DNA of 5,783 bases, from positions 1 through 5,783 of the forward strand of contig JAVEUJ010000148.1 in assembly GCA_034005635.1 (NCBI GenBank). The letters are read 5' to 3'. The translations under genes and the position numbers were made by a program. Under the pieces are notes generated by a model. That model saw only the letters and a list, made by a program, of their open reading frames with translations, ran no database searches and had not been told where the DNA came from. Of the stretch, positions 1 through 5,590 are shown piece after piece. Numbering within the stretch: the first letter of the stretch is position 1; the number at the start of each line of letters is the position of its first letter. This DNA is from JAAZFE01 sp034005635. Lineage in GTDB: Bacteria; Verrucomicrobiota; Kiritimatiellia; CAIQIC01; Lenti-01.

Positions 1-560
1 GAGTTGGTTTCCTCCCAATCCTGGCTCCAGCGCTCATCCTCGAAGTCGTACCATTCGCAGCTCAAGCCATCGACCGCGGGGGCGACTAGCCAGGATTCGA
101 CGTTGCGCTGGTCTTCTTCCTTGGCCAGATGCGGCCAGGCTTTGACCACCAGACCGCGTTTGTCCCCGCTGCCATCCACTGTGACCGACAGCCGGTGCAG
201 ACCATGCTGAAAAGGCGACTCCGGCGGCAGGAAGGCGGTGCCGCTGGTGACCCAACTGATTTCGTTGGCGGCCATCTTGGAGGTCCCCCCACGGGAATCT
301 AGCCAGAAACCGAAGGCTTCTGGTTTGGAGGGGAACCAGGCGGCACCGCGCAGCGCAGTCACGAGTTGCTCCATGGCAAATTCGCCGTATTGAAGCTGCT
401 CGAGCATTTCACCGCCGCGATTCCACGCCTTGGTAATACTCCAGAAAATACCGCCGGACATCGCCGACACCAGGCTGAAGATCGCCAAGGCCACCAGCAG
501 TTCGATCAGGGTAAAGGCTGCCCGCCGATGGCGACTGGTTGTTCTGGGGGCATCCATCAT
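1..560 (-). CDS. gspJ: Type II secretion minor pseudopilin GspJ (partial, C-terminus beyond window)
   Basis: The reading frame from the ATG at 560-558 stays open for 186 codons to the left edge, so the C-terminus is missing. The N-terminus is a type IV prepilin signal: a basic leader (residues 1-15, ending RHRRAA), then FTLIELLVALAIF, a hydrophobic helix of about 20 residues with the conserved Glu at mature position 5. The C-terminal part carries an aromatic-rich stretch near residues 168-184 (CEWYDFEDERW, then DW), typical of the GspJ family (usually about 200-240 aa). In known type II systems GspJ joins GspI and GspK at the pseudopilus tip and is cleaved and methylated by the prepilin peptidase. 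Its ATG overlaps the gspI stop in an ATGA, so translation is probably coupled. A second ATG follows immediately at 557-555. Residue -1 of the expected cleavage site is Ala rather than the usual Gly. The family call rests on position in a G-H-I-J series as well as sequence; gspK would be expected next, outside the window. Confidence 0.85.
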   Translation of the reverse strand, partial: MMDAPRTTSRHRRAAFTLIELLVALAIFSLVSAMSGGIFWSITKAWNRGGEMLEQLQYGEFAMEQLVTALRGAAWFPSKPEAFGFWLDSRGGTSKMAANEISWVTSGTAFLPPESPFQHGLHRLSVTVDGSGDKRGLVVKAWPHLAKEEDQRNVESWLVAPAVDGLSCEWYDFEDERWSQDWEETN

Positions 561-1072
561 AGCGCCTTGGGTTTCAGGGAGCGCTTGCCATCGATGTTTT
601 CCGGCACATAGAGAAATTGAACTGTTTCCTCCATGCCCCGGCGTTCGCCAGTTTGCGACCAGTAGACGCGGGTGGTCAGTTTGAACAGCCCTTCCTGTTC
701 CTCATCCACTTGGCCAAAATCCTCCAAGATGCGCACCCAGTTCCAACCGGCGGGACCGCCTACAAATCCGCCGCTCTCCTGACCCGCGGTGATTTCGTCC
801 ATCAGGCGCAAGGGGTTTTCGGCATCGACCCGACCGAGCATCCGGCGGGCCTGCTCGTAGTTACGCGCCTGGCGCACGACTGCCAGCGCCCGCGAGGCCC
901 CCTCGACCAGCGCCATCAGCGCTGTGCCAAGAATCACCACCGCCAGCAAGACCTCGATCAATGTCATGCCCGCCCGCCGCCCCCGGACAGGAAGGAGCCT
1001 GGCCCTCCAGGAACCTTGGACACTGGATAGTGCCCCCCCCGAACCCTGAACCCTGCCCCCCGCCCTATTCAC
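557..1072 (-). CDS. gspI: Type II secretion minor pseudopilin GspI
   Basis: The core of the protein begins RGRRAG|MTLIEVLLAVVIL, a prepilin peptidase site with Met at mature +1, Glu at +5 and a hydrophobic helix. About 115 residues of pseudopilin body follow, including WNWVRILED and LTTRVYW, consistent with GspI, the helical minor pseudopilin that nucleates the tip complex with GspJ and GspK. The mature form would be 136 aa, a usual size. The start is uncertain. The ATG at 967-965 is mature residue +1 and would leave no leader. The next in-frame start upstream is GTG at 1072-1070, preceded by GAAGG at a 6-nt spacing. It gives a 35-residue leader (171 aa in total) and an 8-nt overlap with gspH. 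TTG at 1078 and ATG at 1102 are further options. I chose the GTG for its ribosome binding site. The extra leader is Gly/Arg-rich and lies on a structured, homopolymer-rich DNA segment, so a sequence error there is possible. Confidence 0.8.
   Translation of the reverse strand: MNRAGGRVQGSGGALSSVQGSWRARLLPVRGRRAGMTLIEVLLAVVILGTALMALVEGASRALAVVRQARNYEQARRMLGRVDAENPLRLMDEITAGQESGGFVGGPAGWNWVRILEDFGQVDEEQEGLFKLTTRVYWSQTGERRGMEETVQFLYVPENIDGKRSLKPKAL
1033..1065 (-). other. G-quadruplex-forming motif at the gspH/gspI junction
   Basis: Read on the minus (coding) strand, the segment has five runs of three or more G: GGG-C-GGGGGG-CA-GGG-TTCA-GGG-TTC-GGGGGGGG. The loops are 1, 2, 4 and 3 nt, which fits the standard G3+ N1-7 four-run rule with one run to spare. 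It starts at the gspH stop codon and lies in the mRNA-sense strand, so it could fold in RNA. Whether it does fold is inference. The 8-base C run on the plus strand (1033-1040) is its last G run. Confidence 0.6.
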
Positions 1073-1649
1073 GCTCAACCTTCGCCTTGCCGGTGATGGC
1101 ATCTACCACGATGCGGGCATTGCGACTTTCCCCGTCACCGATGCGCACCTCATAGCTCTCGCACATGCCGTTGGGATAATAGCTCACATAATGGATGCCA
1201 TCGATTTCCTGTCCGCCACGAAATGCCAGAATTTTCACTCCATCCTCGAGCGGACGCAGCATGACTTGGTTCAGACCCGCCGGGGGTTCTTCAGAAACCG
1301 CACCACCGCCGACCATGGATCCCATGGCTCCCCCTGCCGGCGCTCCCGCACCGCCCCCCACGCTACCGAAAAAGGCATCTTTTTTGCTGCCAACCTGGCC
1401 CTGATCCACCAGTTCCACCGTTCCTTTGACGTCATCGAACAACACTGCCATATAGCGCTGGCCCAGCACCGCCTTGGCCTGCGCATTGCGATGGATCATC
1501 AGCAGCGTCCGCGTGGAATTGCGCAGCTTGGCCCCCCTGAACGAACGCGCAAATGCGGGAATCGCCACGGCCGAGGCCACTCCGAGAATCACCACCACCA
1601 ACAGGATTTCGATCAGCGTGAACCCTCGATGGCGTCTGTTGCGCTTCAT
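1065..1649 (-). CDS. gspH: Type II secretion minor pseudopilin GspH
   Basis: A 194-aa protein with a 9-residue basic leader MKRNRRHRG followed by FTLIEILLVVVILG, a textbook prepilin cleavage site and N-terminal helix with Glu at mature position 5. The residues after the helix (about 35-75) and the C-terminal beta-rich part ending VVDAITGKAKVERE match the general GspH/FimT pattern, where a last strand with an xxTGxV-type turn is common. GspH is the minor pseudopilin linking the GspI-J-K tip to the GspG shaft. Residues about 94-124 are a low-complexity Gly/Ala/Met/Pro stretch, probably a flexible loop between beta strands. The start is the only ATG before the prepilin motif, 30 nt after the gspG stop, with no strong Shine-Dalgarno sequence. 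This suggests translation coupled to gspG. FimT-like assignment is the main alternative, but the G-H-I-J order favours GspH. Confidence 0.82.
   Translation of the reverse strand: MKRNRRHRGFTLIEILLVVVILGVASAVAIPAFARSFRGAKLRNSTRTLLMIHRNAQAKAVLGQRYMAVLFDDVKGTVELVDQGQVGSKKDAFFGSVGGGAGAPAGGAMGSMVGGGAVSEEPPAGLNQVMLRPLEDGVKILAFRGGQEIDGIHYVSYYPNGMCESYEVRIGDGESRNARIVVDAITGKAKVERE
1079..1083 (-). promoter_or_regulatory. Putative ribosome binding site supporting the gspI GTG start
   Basis: GAAGG lies 6 nt before the GTG at 1072-1070, inside the end of gspH. It is the best Shine-Dalgarno-like match for any candidate gspI start. The ATG at 1102 has none, and the TTG at 1078 sits directly against the GAAGG. 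The match is moderate, so this supports the start choice but does not settle it. Confidence 0.45.
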
Positions 1650-1679
1650 GGCCGAGCACGTCTTCGCGCTTAAAGACGC

Positions 1680-2081
1680 CTACTTTATGTCATCGGCGGA
1701 GCCAAAGCTGCCATCCGGCCCGGCCGAAGCCACGGTATAGATGTTGCCCTGCTTGCTATACTGGAATTCATTGCCCCAGGGATCCTTCAGCGATTCCGCC
1801 TTGCGTAGATAGGGACCATTCCAGTTGGGCTCGCTGCCCTTTGTCATCAGGTTTTGCAAGCTTTCAGGCAACTTGCCATTGTCGGTCTCGTATAAATCAA
1901 TAGCGGTGCCGATGGCCCCGATGCTGCCCTTGGCTGCCGCAATCTGACTCTGCCCAACGCGCCCGCCCAAACGCGGCACGGCCACTGCCGCCAAGATGCC
2001 GATGATCACCACCACCAGCAGAATTTCGATTAACGTAAAGCCCGCATCCCGGCGTTGAATTTCATTCTGTCGCTTGTTCAT
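1680..2081 (-). CDS. gspG: Type II secretion major pseudopilin GspG
   Basis: A 133-aa protein. The leader MNKRQNEIQRRDAG is cut before FTLIEILLVVVIIGILAAV, with Glu at mature position 5 and the Pro in VAVPRL that is near-invariant in major pseudopilins. Residues about 45-70 hold the helix ending in LYETDNGKLPESLQ, a GspG hallmark. Then come GPYL, KDPWGNEFQY and a C-terminal GPDGSFGSADDIK, whose acidic residues correspond to the calcium-binding loop that stabilises GspG. GspG is the main subunit of the periplasmic pseudopilus, which pushes folded substrates through the outer-membrane secretin. It is the first gene of the G-H-I-J series here, with no gspE or gspF upstream in the window. The start is fixed by a GGAGG 7 nt upstream; the same frame is open further upstream to 2231 but lacks a signal and conservation. 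Confidence 0.93.
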   Translation of the reverse strand: MNKRQNEIQRRDAGFTLIEILLVVVIIGILAAVAVPRLGGRVGQSQIAAAKGSIGAIGTAIDLYETDNGKLPESLQNLMTKGSEPNWNGPYLRKAESLKDPWGNEFQYSKQGNIYTVASAGPDGSFGSADDIK

Positions 2082-2088
2082 GTTAAAA

Positions 2089-2093
2089 CCTCC
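2089..2093 (-). promoter_or_regulatory. Ribosome binding site of gspG
   Basis: GGAGG lies 7 nt before the ATG at 2081-2079. It is the strongest Shine-Dalgarno sequence in the pseudopilin operon, suits the most abundant subunit, and decides the start against the longer in-frame extension. Confidence 0.85.
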
Positions 2094-2151
2094 ATCCACG
2101 TTGCACCTGTCCACACTGAAATATACCACATCGCGCCCCTGCCGCCCATCC

Positions 2152-2177
2152 CCTTTTTTTTGCAGCCTTTTTTGCAG
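2152..2177 (-). repeat. Duplicated A-tract motif upstream of gspG
   Basis: On the minus strand the unit CTGC followed by an A run and GG occurs twice back to back, with A6 and A8. It lies about 70-95 nt upstream of the gspG start codon. A-tracts there could bend DNA or act like an UP element. The repeat is directly visible; the role is inference. Confidence 0.45.
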
Positions 2178-2241
2178 CAGACACGCCCACGCGCATCTGC
2201 GGTTCACTGCCAGATTACTTGCCATGCTCAAAACTCGGCTC

Positions 2242-2265
2242 TCCCGACCACAGGGTGTGTCGGGA
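2242..2265. other. Hairpin-forming inverted repeat
   Basis: TCCCGAC (2242-2248) pairs perfectly with GTCGGGA (2259-2265) around a 10-nt loop, which can add a few inner pairs with one bulged base. No T tract follows directly on either strand; on the minus strand TTTT appears only after about 8 nt. It may be a factor-assisted terminator after ugd or a regulatory stem, but it is not a standard intrinsic terminator. Confidence 0.4.
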
Positions 2266-2385
2266 TCGCCCTACCCGGAGCGGAAATATGCGTCATGGGG
2301 GGGGCGAATCGGCCTGTCCGCCGGTGGTGGATCCCGATGAACTGCTCCTATTCCGAATCGCAGATCCGCCTGAAACGCCCTCACA

Positions 2386-2407
2386 TTTGGGTCTGACTAA
2401 GCCCAAA
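2386..2407. other. Hairpin-forming inverted repeat
   Basis: TTTGGG (2386-2391) and CCCAAA (2402-2407) form a 6-bp stem with a 10-nt loop. There is no following T tract in either direction. It could help end ugd transcription or be chance; no function is assigned. Confidence 0.3.
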
Positions 2408-2468
2408 GCAACTACCCCCCTCCCGGTGCCCGCCGCCCCGGCCACCTGCTGCGCCGGCGTGAGTCACT

Positions 2469-2496
2469 TGTCTCGGTTATAATTATAAGTGAGACA
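2469..2496. promoter_or_regulatory. 28-bp AT-centred near-perfect palindrome (possible operator)
   Basis: TGTCTC at the left and GAGACA at the right flank a perfect 12-bp palindrome TTATAATTATAA (2477-2488). Only the two positions between arm and core on each side break the symmetry (G opposite T and G opposite G). The core contains TATAAT on both strands, but neither has a -35 match at a normal distance. A second overlapping inverted repeat, TCACTT (2464-2469) with AAGTGA (2487-2492), shares the site. The symmetry suits binding of a dimeric regulator, or a stem in the transcript 52 nt beyond ugd. The role is inferred. Confidence 0.5.
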
Positions 2497-2547
2497 CCCG
2501 CCTATTTTCTCTTGGGCCTGGTTACGGGCTCAATAGCATGGGCGCGC

Positions 2548-3852
2548 TCAGTCGCGGCCGACGCTGTGATAGGTGAAGCCGGCGGCGCGGGCCTCTTCCG
2601 GGTTGAAGATATTACGGCCATCCACAATCACCGGGCAGGCCATGACCTCCTTGAGTTTATGGAGGTCCAATTTTTTTACAGCGTCCCATTCAGTCAGGAT
2701 CAGCACCAGATCAGCGTCCTTGGCGCAGGCATAGAGATCGGAGACACACTCGAGGTCAGGGTGGATCTCCTTGAACTTCTCTTCAGCGACCGGATCCCAG
2801 GCGCGCAACTTAGCCTTCATTTCCTGAAGCTTGGGCACGAAGTAGAGGCTGGGCGCTTCGCGCACATCATCCGTCTCGGGCTTAAAGGCTAAGCCGAAGA
2901 TGGCAATGGTCTTGTCCTGCACCACCCACAGCTCCTGCTTGATCTTTTTCATCACGTAGTCGCGCTGGGTCTTGTTAATATACTGAACTTCCTTGAGCAG
3001 CTTGAAATCGAAGCCCAAGGCATCGCTCAGACGTACAAACGCATCCACATCTTTCGGGAAGCACGATCCGCCATAGCCGACGCCGGCGTTGAGAAAGCGC
3101 GGTCCGATCCGCGGATCCAGCCCCATGCCTTTGGCCACCTGACCAACATCCGCCCCCGCCAGCTCGCAGATGCGCGCGACGGCATTGATATAAGAAATCT
3201 TCATTGCCAGGAATGAATTCGAAGCATGTTTGGTCAACTCGGCGCTGGTGACGCTCATACGCAGAAATTCGCCGCCGCCCTTTTCCAGGATGGGTCGATA
3301 GATTTCCTCGAGCAAGTCGCCGGCCCGCTGGCTTTCCACGCCCACGACAATGCGGTCAGGGTGGGTCGCGTCTTCGATGGCGGTACCTTCGCGCAGAAAT
3401 TCTGGATTCGAGGCCACGTCAAAATCGGTATCTTCGCGCAGATATTTCAAGACGGTGCGCTTCAGGTGTTCGCTGGTCTTGGCCGGAACAGTGCTTTTCT
3501 CGACGAGCAGACGATAGCTGGTCATGTTCTCTGCCACTTGGCGCCCCACCTGCTCGACATAAGTCATGTTGGCCTCGCCGCCGACGCCTGGCGGGGTGCC
3601 GACCGCAATAAAAATGACTTCCGCGAAGGCGGTGCCTTCGGCGATGGACGTACTGAATGTAAGCCGCCCCGCCTTGACATTGCGCGCGACGATCTCGGCG
3701 AGCCCCGGCTCGTAAATCGGCATTTCGCCCCGGTGCAGCATCTCGATCTTTTTGGGATCATTGTCAATACACAGCACCTCGTGGCCTGCGTCTGAAAAAC
3801 ATGCTCCCGTCACCAAACCCACATAGCCCGTGCCAACGACTGAAATTTTCAT
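2548..3852 (-). CDS. ugd: UDP-glucose 6-dehydrogenase
   Basis: A 434-aa cytoplasmic enzyme that oxidises UDP-glucose to UDP-glucuronate with two NAD+, feeding capsule, exopolysaccharide or lipopolysaccharide sugars. The N-terminal NAD domain shows the Rossmann motif GTGYVG at 7-12 and an acidic Asp30 at the end of beta 2. Further landmarks are GTPP (85-88), VEKSTVP (117-123), NPEFLREG (149-156), ELTKHASNSFLAMKIS (205-220, with the catalytic-type Lys208 and Asn212) and GYGGSCFPKD (259-268) with the nucleophile Cys264 and Lys267. The C-terminal UDP-binding domain has the FGLAFKPETDDVREAPS block (319-335) and VDGRN (410-414). All key residues and the length (family about 430-450 aa) are normal. 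GDP-mannose dehydrogenase is the main relative, but these motifs favour Ugd. ATG 3852 is chosen over an in-frame TTG at 3858 because AGGAG lies 7 nt before the ATG. It is divergent from purH and upstream, same strand, of gspG. Confidence 0.95.
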   Translation of the reverse strand: MKISVVGTGYVGLVTGACFSDAGHEVLCIDNDPKKIEMLHRGEMPIYEPGLAEIVARNVKAGRLTFSTSIAEGTAFAEVIFIAVGTPPGVGGEANMTYVEQVGRQVAENMTSYRLLVEKSTVPAKTSEHLKRTVLKYLREDTDFDVASNPEFLREGTAIEDATHPDRIVVGVESQRAGDLLEEIYRPILEKGGGEFLRMSVTSAELTKHASNSFLAMKISYINAVARICELAGADVGQVAKGMGLDPRIGPRFLNAGVGYGGSCFPKDVDAFVRLSDALGFDFKLLKEVQYINKTQRDYVMKKIKQELWVVQDKTIAIFGLAFKPETDDVREAPSLYFVPKLQEMKAKLRAWDPVAEEKFKEIHPDLECVSDLYACAKDADLVLILTEWDAVKKLDLHKLKEVMACPVIVDGRNIFNPEEARAAGFTYHSVGRD

Positions 3853-3859
3853 ATCCAAT

Positions 3860-3864
3860 CTCCT
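3860..3864 (-). promoter_or_regulatory. Ribosome binding site of ugd
   Basis: AGGAG is 7 nt before the ATG at 3852-3850, but only 1 nt before the alternative in-frame TTG at 3858. This fixes the ATG as the start. Confidence 0.8.
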
Positions 3865-3893
3865 GATTTTCGTAATATCGCAAACAGGGTGGC

Positions 3894-3922
3894 ACGATAA
3901 GCAAACCGAAGCCTGAAATCAA
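3894..3922 (-). promoter_or_regulatory. Putative sigma70-type promoter of ugd
   Basis: On the minus strand TTGATT (3922-3917) is followed after exactly 17 nt by TATCGT (3899-3894). Each hexamer matches the consensus at 4 of 6 positions, including TTGA and TAT..T. Transcription would start about 35 nt upstream of the ugd ATG, leaving room for the AGGAG site. The match is moderate and the call is by eye. Confidence 0.5.
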
Positions 3923-3979
3923 CCCTTTCCATGAGGCCGCTCGCCCAGGGCTGTACTCTGCGGCAAAAGCCCTTTCCAT
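3923..3979 (+). repeat. Pair of 10-bp direct repeats in the ugd-purH intergenic region
   Basis: CCCTTTCCAT occurs at 3923-3932 and again at 3970-3979, 47 bp start to start, within the 156-bp divergent promoter region. The left copy directly abuts the predicted ugd -35 box. It could be a paired regulator site or chance. No clear purH promoter was found beside it. Confidence 0.4.
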
Positions 3980-4008
3980 TTAAGCGAGCCTGTGGAACAA
4001 TCCAGACC

Positions 4009-5541
4009 ATGAAAATTCAGCGCGCCCTTCTCAGTGTATCCGACAAAACCGGTTTGGTGGACTTTGCCCGCGGCCTAGCCGATTTGGGCATCGAGCTGCT
4101 CTCCACCGGCGGCACCGCCAATGCATTGCGCGATGCGGGGTTGCCCGTGGTCGATGTCGCCACCTTTACCGGACACCCGGAAATTTTGAATGGGCGCGTC
4201 AAGACTCTGCACCCCAAGGTGCATGGCGGTATTCTGCAGCGTCGCGCCCTGCCCACCGACCAGGAAACCTGTGCCCAGCTAGGGATTCCACCCATCGACC
4301 TCGTCTGCGTCAACCTGTACCCCTTTGAACAAACCCCCTCCATCGAACAAATCGATATTGGCGGCCCCGCCCTGCTGCGCTCGGCAGCCAAAAACCATGC
4401 CGACGTGCTCGTGCTGTGCGACCCGCAGGACTATCCGGCCGTTCTAGCCGCACTCCAGCGCGATGGCGGCCTGCCGGTCGAGCGCCGCCGTGATCTGGCC
4501 CGCAAAGTATTTGCCCGCGTCGCGGCCTATGATTCCGCCATTGCCACCTGGCTGGCCGGTGATCCGGCCCCCGAGGCCACCCTGCGCTACGGCGAAAACC
4601 CTCACCAAGCCGCCACGTTCCGCCCCGACACTCCCCCGCCCGCTGAAGCCACCCTGGCGACTGCCCGCATTCTGCACGGTAAGGACATGTCGTTTAATAA
4701 TTACGTGGATGGTGATGCCGCGCTGGAAGCCGCCCGGGAATTTTACGCGGTGCCCGCCGCCATCATCGTCAAGCACACCAATCCGTGCGGTGCCGCCACC
4801 GGCGAAACCCTGGCAGCGGCCTTGTCCGCCGCCTGGGAAGGGGATGTCGTCTCGGCCTTTGGCTCCGTCATTGCCGTCACCCGCCCGATCGACTTGGCCG
4901 CTGCCCACATCCTCAAGGGCCGTTTTGTCGAAGCGCTGATTGCCCCCGCCTTCGAACCCGACGCGTTGGAATTTCTGCAGGCCAAGTCCAAAGATATCCG
5001 CCTGATCTCCCTCGACCGCCCACTAGCTGCCGCCCTTCCGCGCCGTCTGACGCGACCGATCAATGGTGGTGTGCTGACGCAAGAGGCGGACCTGCATGGC
5101 ACCGAAGGCTGGAATGTTGTCACTCGCGCCCCATTCCCAGAGACCCTCCGCGCCACAGCCGACTTTGGCATCCGAATCGGCAAACACATCAAATCTAACG
5201 CCATCGTATTGGCCTGGGAATACGCCCCGGGATATTTTTCGCTCCTGGGCATGGGCGCCGGACAACCCAATCGCGTGGATGCCATGAAAAAGCTAGCGCT
5301 GGTCAAGGCCCGCGAAAATATGGAGCGCCGCGAACTGGACGTAGCGGACGTACTGGCCCGCACCGTCCTGATATCCGATGCCTTTTTCCCTTTTGCTGAC
5401 AATATCGAAGCCGCCGCTGAATTTGGCGTGAAATACATCCTGGAACCCGGCGGCTCCAAAAAAGATGCCGAATGTATTGTCGCGGCCAATGCCGCCAGTA
5501 TTGCCATGGTGTTTACCGGCTGCCGTCATTTCCGCCATTAA
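4009..5541 (+). CDS. purH: Bifunctional AICAR formyltransferase / IMP cyclohydrolase PurH
   Basis: A 510-aa cytoplasmic enzyme for the last two steps of de novo purine synthesis: AICAR plus 10-formyl-tetrahydrofolate to FAICAR, then ring closure to IMP. The N-terminal cyclohydrolase (MGS-like) domain opens with RALLSVSDKTGL and carries LLSTGGTA (30-37), GRVKTLHPKVHGG (62-74) and NLYPF (102-106). The C-terminal transformylase domain shows LRYGENPHQ (192-200), GKDMSFNNYVDGDAA (224-238), KHTNPCG (255-261, with the catalytic-type Lys255-His256), AFGSVIA, KSNAIV (395-400), MGAGQPNRVDA (415-425), SDAFFPF and the signature end MVFTGCRHFRH. The length equals typical bacterial PurH (about 510-530 aa) and both active sites look intact. 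ATG 4009 is chosen because the family starts right at SVSDK; an in-frame ATG at 3931 would add 26 unconserved residues. Neither start has a good Shine-Dalgarno sequence. It stands alone, with no other pur gene in the window. Confidence 0.97.
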   Translation: MKIQRALLSVSDKTGLVDFARGLADLGIELLSTGGTANALRDAGLPVVDVATFTGHPEILNGRVKTLHPKVHGGILQRRALPTDQETCAQLGIPPIDLVCVNLYPFEQTPSIEQIDIGGPALLRSAAKNHADVLVLCDPQDYPAVLAALQRDGGLPVERRRDLARKVFARVAAYDSAIATWLAGDPAPEATLRYGENPHQAATFRPDTPPPAEATLATARILHGKDMSFNNYVDGDAALEAAREFYAVPAAIIVKHTNPCGAATGETLAAALSAAWEGDVVSAFGSVIAVTRPIDLAAAHILKGRFVEALIAPAFEPDALEFLQAKSKDIRLISLDRPLAAALPRRLTRPINGGVLTQEADLHGTEGWNVVTRAPFPETLRATADFGIRIGKHIKSNAIVLAWEYAPGYFSLLGMGAGQPNRVDAMKKLALVKARENMERRELDVADVLARTVLISDAFFPFADNIEAAAEFGVKYILEPGGSKKDAECIVAANAASIAMVFTGCRHFRH

Positions 5542-5542
5542 A

Positions 5543-5559
5543 CCGCCCCGCATGGGCGG
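5543..5559 (+). terminator. GC-rich hairpin just after purH, possible terminator
   Basis: CCGCCC (5543-5548) and GGGCGG (5554-5559) form a 6-bp stem with a 5-nt loop, 1 nt past the purH stop. The expected T tract is not immediate; a T-rich stretch (TTTTGTTTCT) comes at 5581-5590. An alternative stem, CCGCC (5543-5547) with GGCGG (5575-5579), would place those Ts almost directly after it but needs a long loop. A terminator is likely from the position, but the form is imperfect. Confidence 0.45.
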
Positions 5560-5590
5560 AGGGGGTTGAGTGCTGGCGGCTTTTGTTTCT

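Larger units (their letters stand above)
2082..2547. other. Intergenic region between ugd and gspG, no gene supported
   Basis: These 466 bp lie between two minus-strand genes. Open frames crossing it are short, run over poly-T or poly-G stretches, show no recognisable protein family and have no good ribosome binding sites. I saw no tRNA or rRNA and no riboswitch I can name. The region holds an AT-rich palindrome (2469-2496), two hairpins (2242-2265 and 2386-2407), an 8-base G run (2297-2304) and a duplicated A-tract (2152-2177). It must contain the gspG operon promoter unless that operon is read through from ugd; I found no convincing -35/-10 pair. Confidence 0.6.

Noticed and set aside
1680..2231. 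Longer gspG reading frame starting 50 codons further upstream
   Set aside because: The extension runs through the A-tract region, has no conserved residues and no ribosome binding site. The ATG at 2081 has GGAGG at 7 nt and gives a normal 14-residue leader.
2242..2265. Intrinsic terminator of ugd
   Set aside because: The stem is good, but no T tract follows on the minus strand until about 8 nt later, and it lies nearly 300 nt past the ugd stop. It is kept as a hairpin.
2055..2482. Overlapping plus-strand open frames between gspG and ugd
   Set aside because: They cross poly-T and poly-G runs, begin inside or opposite gspG, overlap each other in different frames and show no recognisable domain or start signal.
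2477..2488. TATAAT boxes on both strands as a bidirectional promoter
   Set aside because: Neither direction has a -35 match at 16-18 nt (CGGCGT and AGAAAA lie there), so I report it as a palindrome only.
3226..3795. 189-codon plus-strand open frame opposite ugd
   Set aside because: It is fully antisense to conserved ugd codons and matches no family I can recognise.
3931..4008. N-terminal extension of PurH from the ATG at 3931
   Set aside because: It adds 26 residues that resemble no PurH, has no Shine-Dalgarno sequence and covers one copy of the intergenic repeat. The family begins at the ATG at 4009.
4017..5507. Long open frames opposite and out of frame with purH
   Set aside because: They are codon-bias shadows of a GC-rich gene whose true frame is unambiguous over its whole length.
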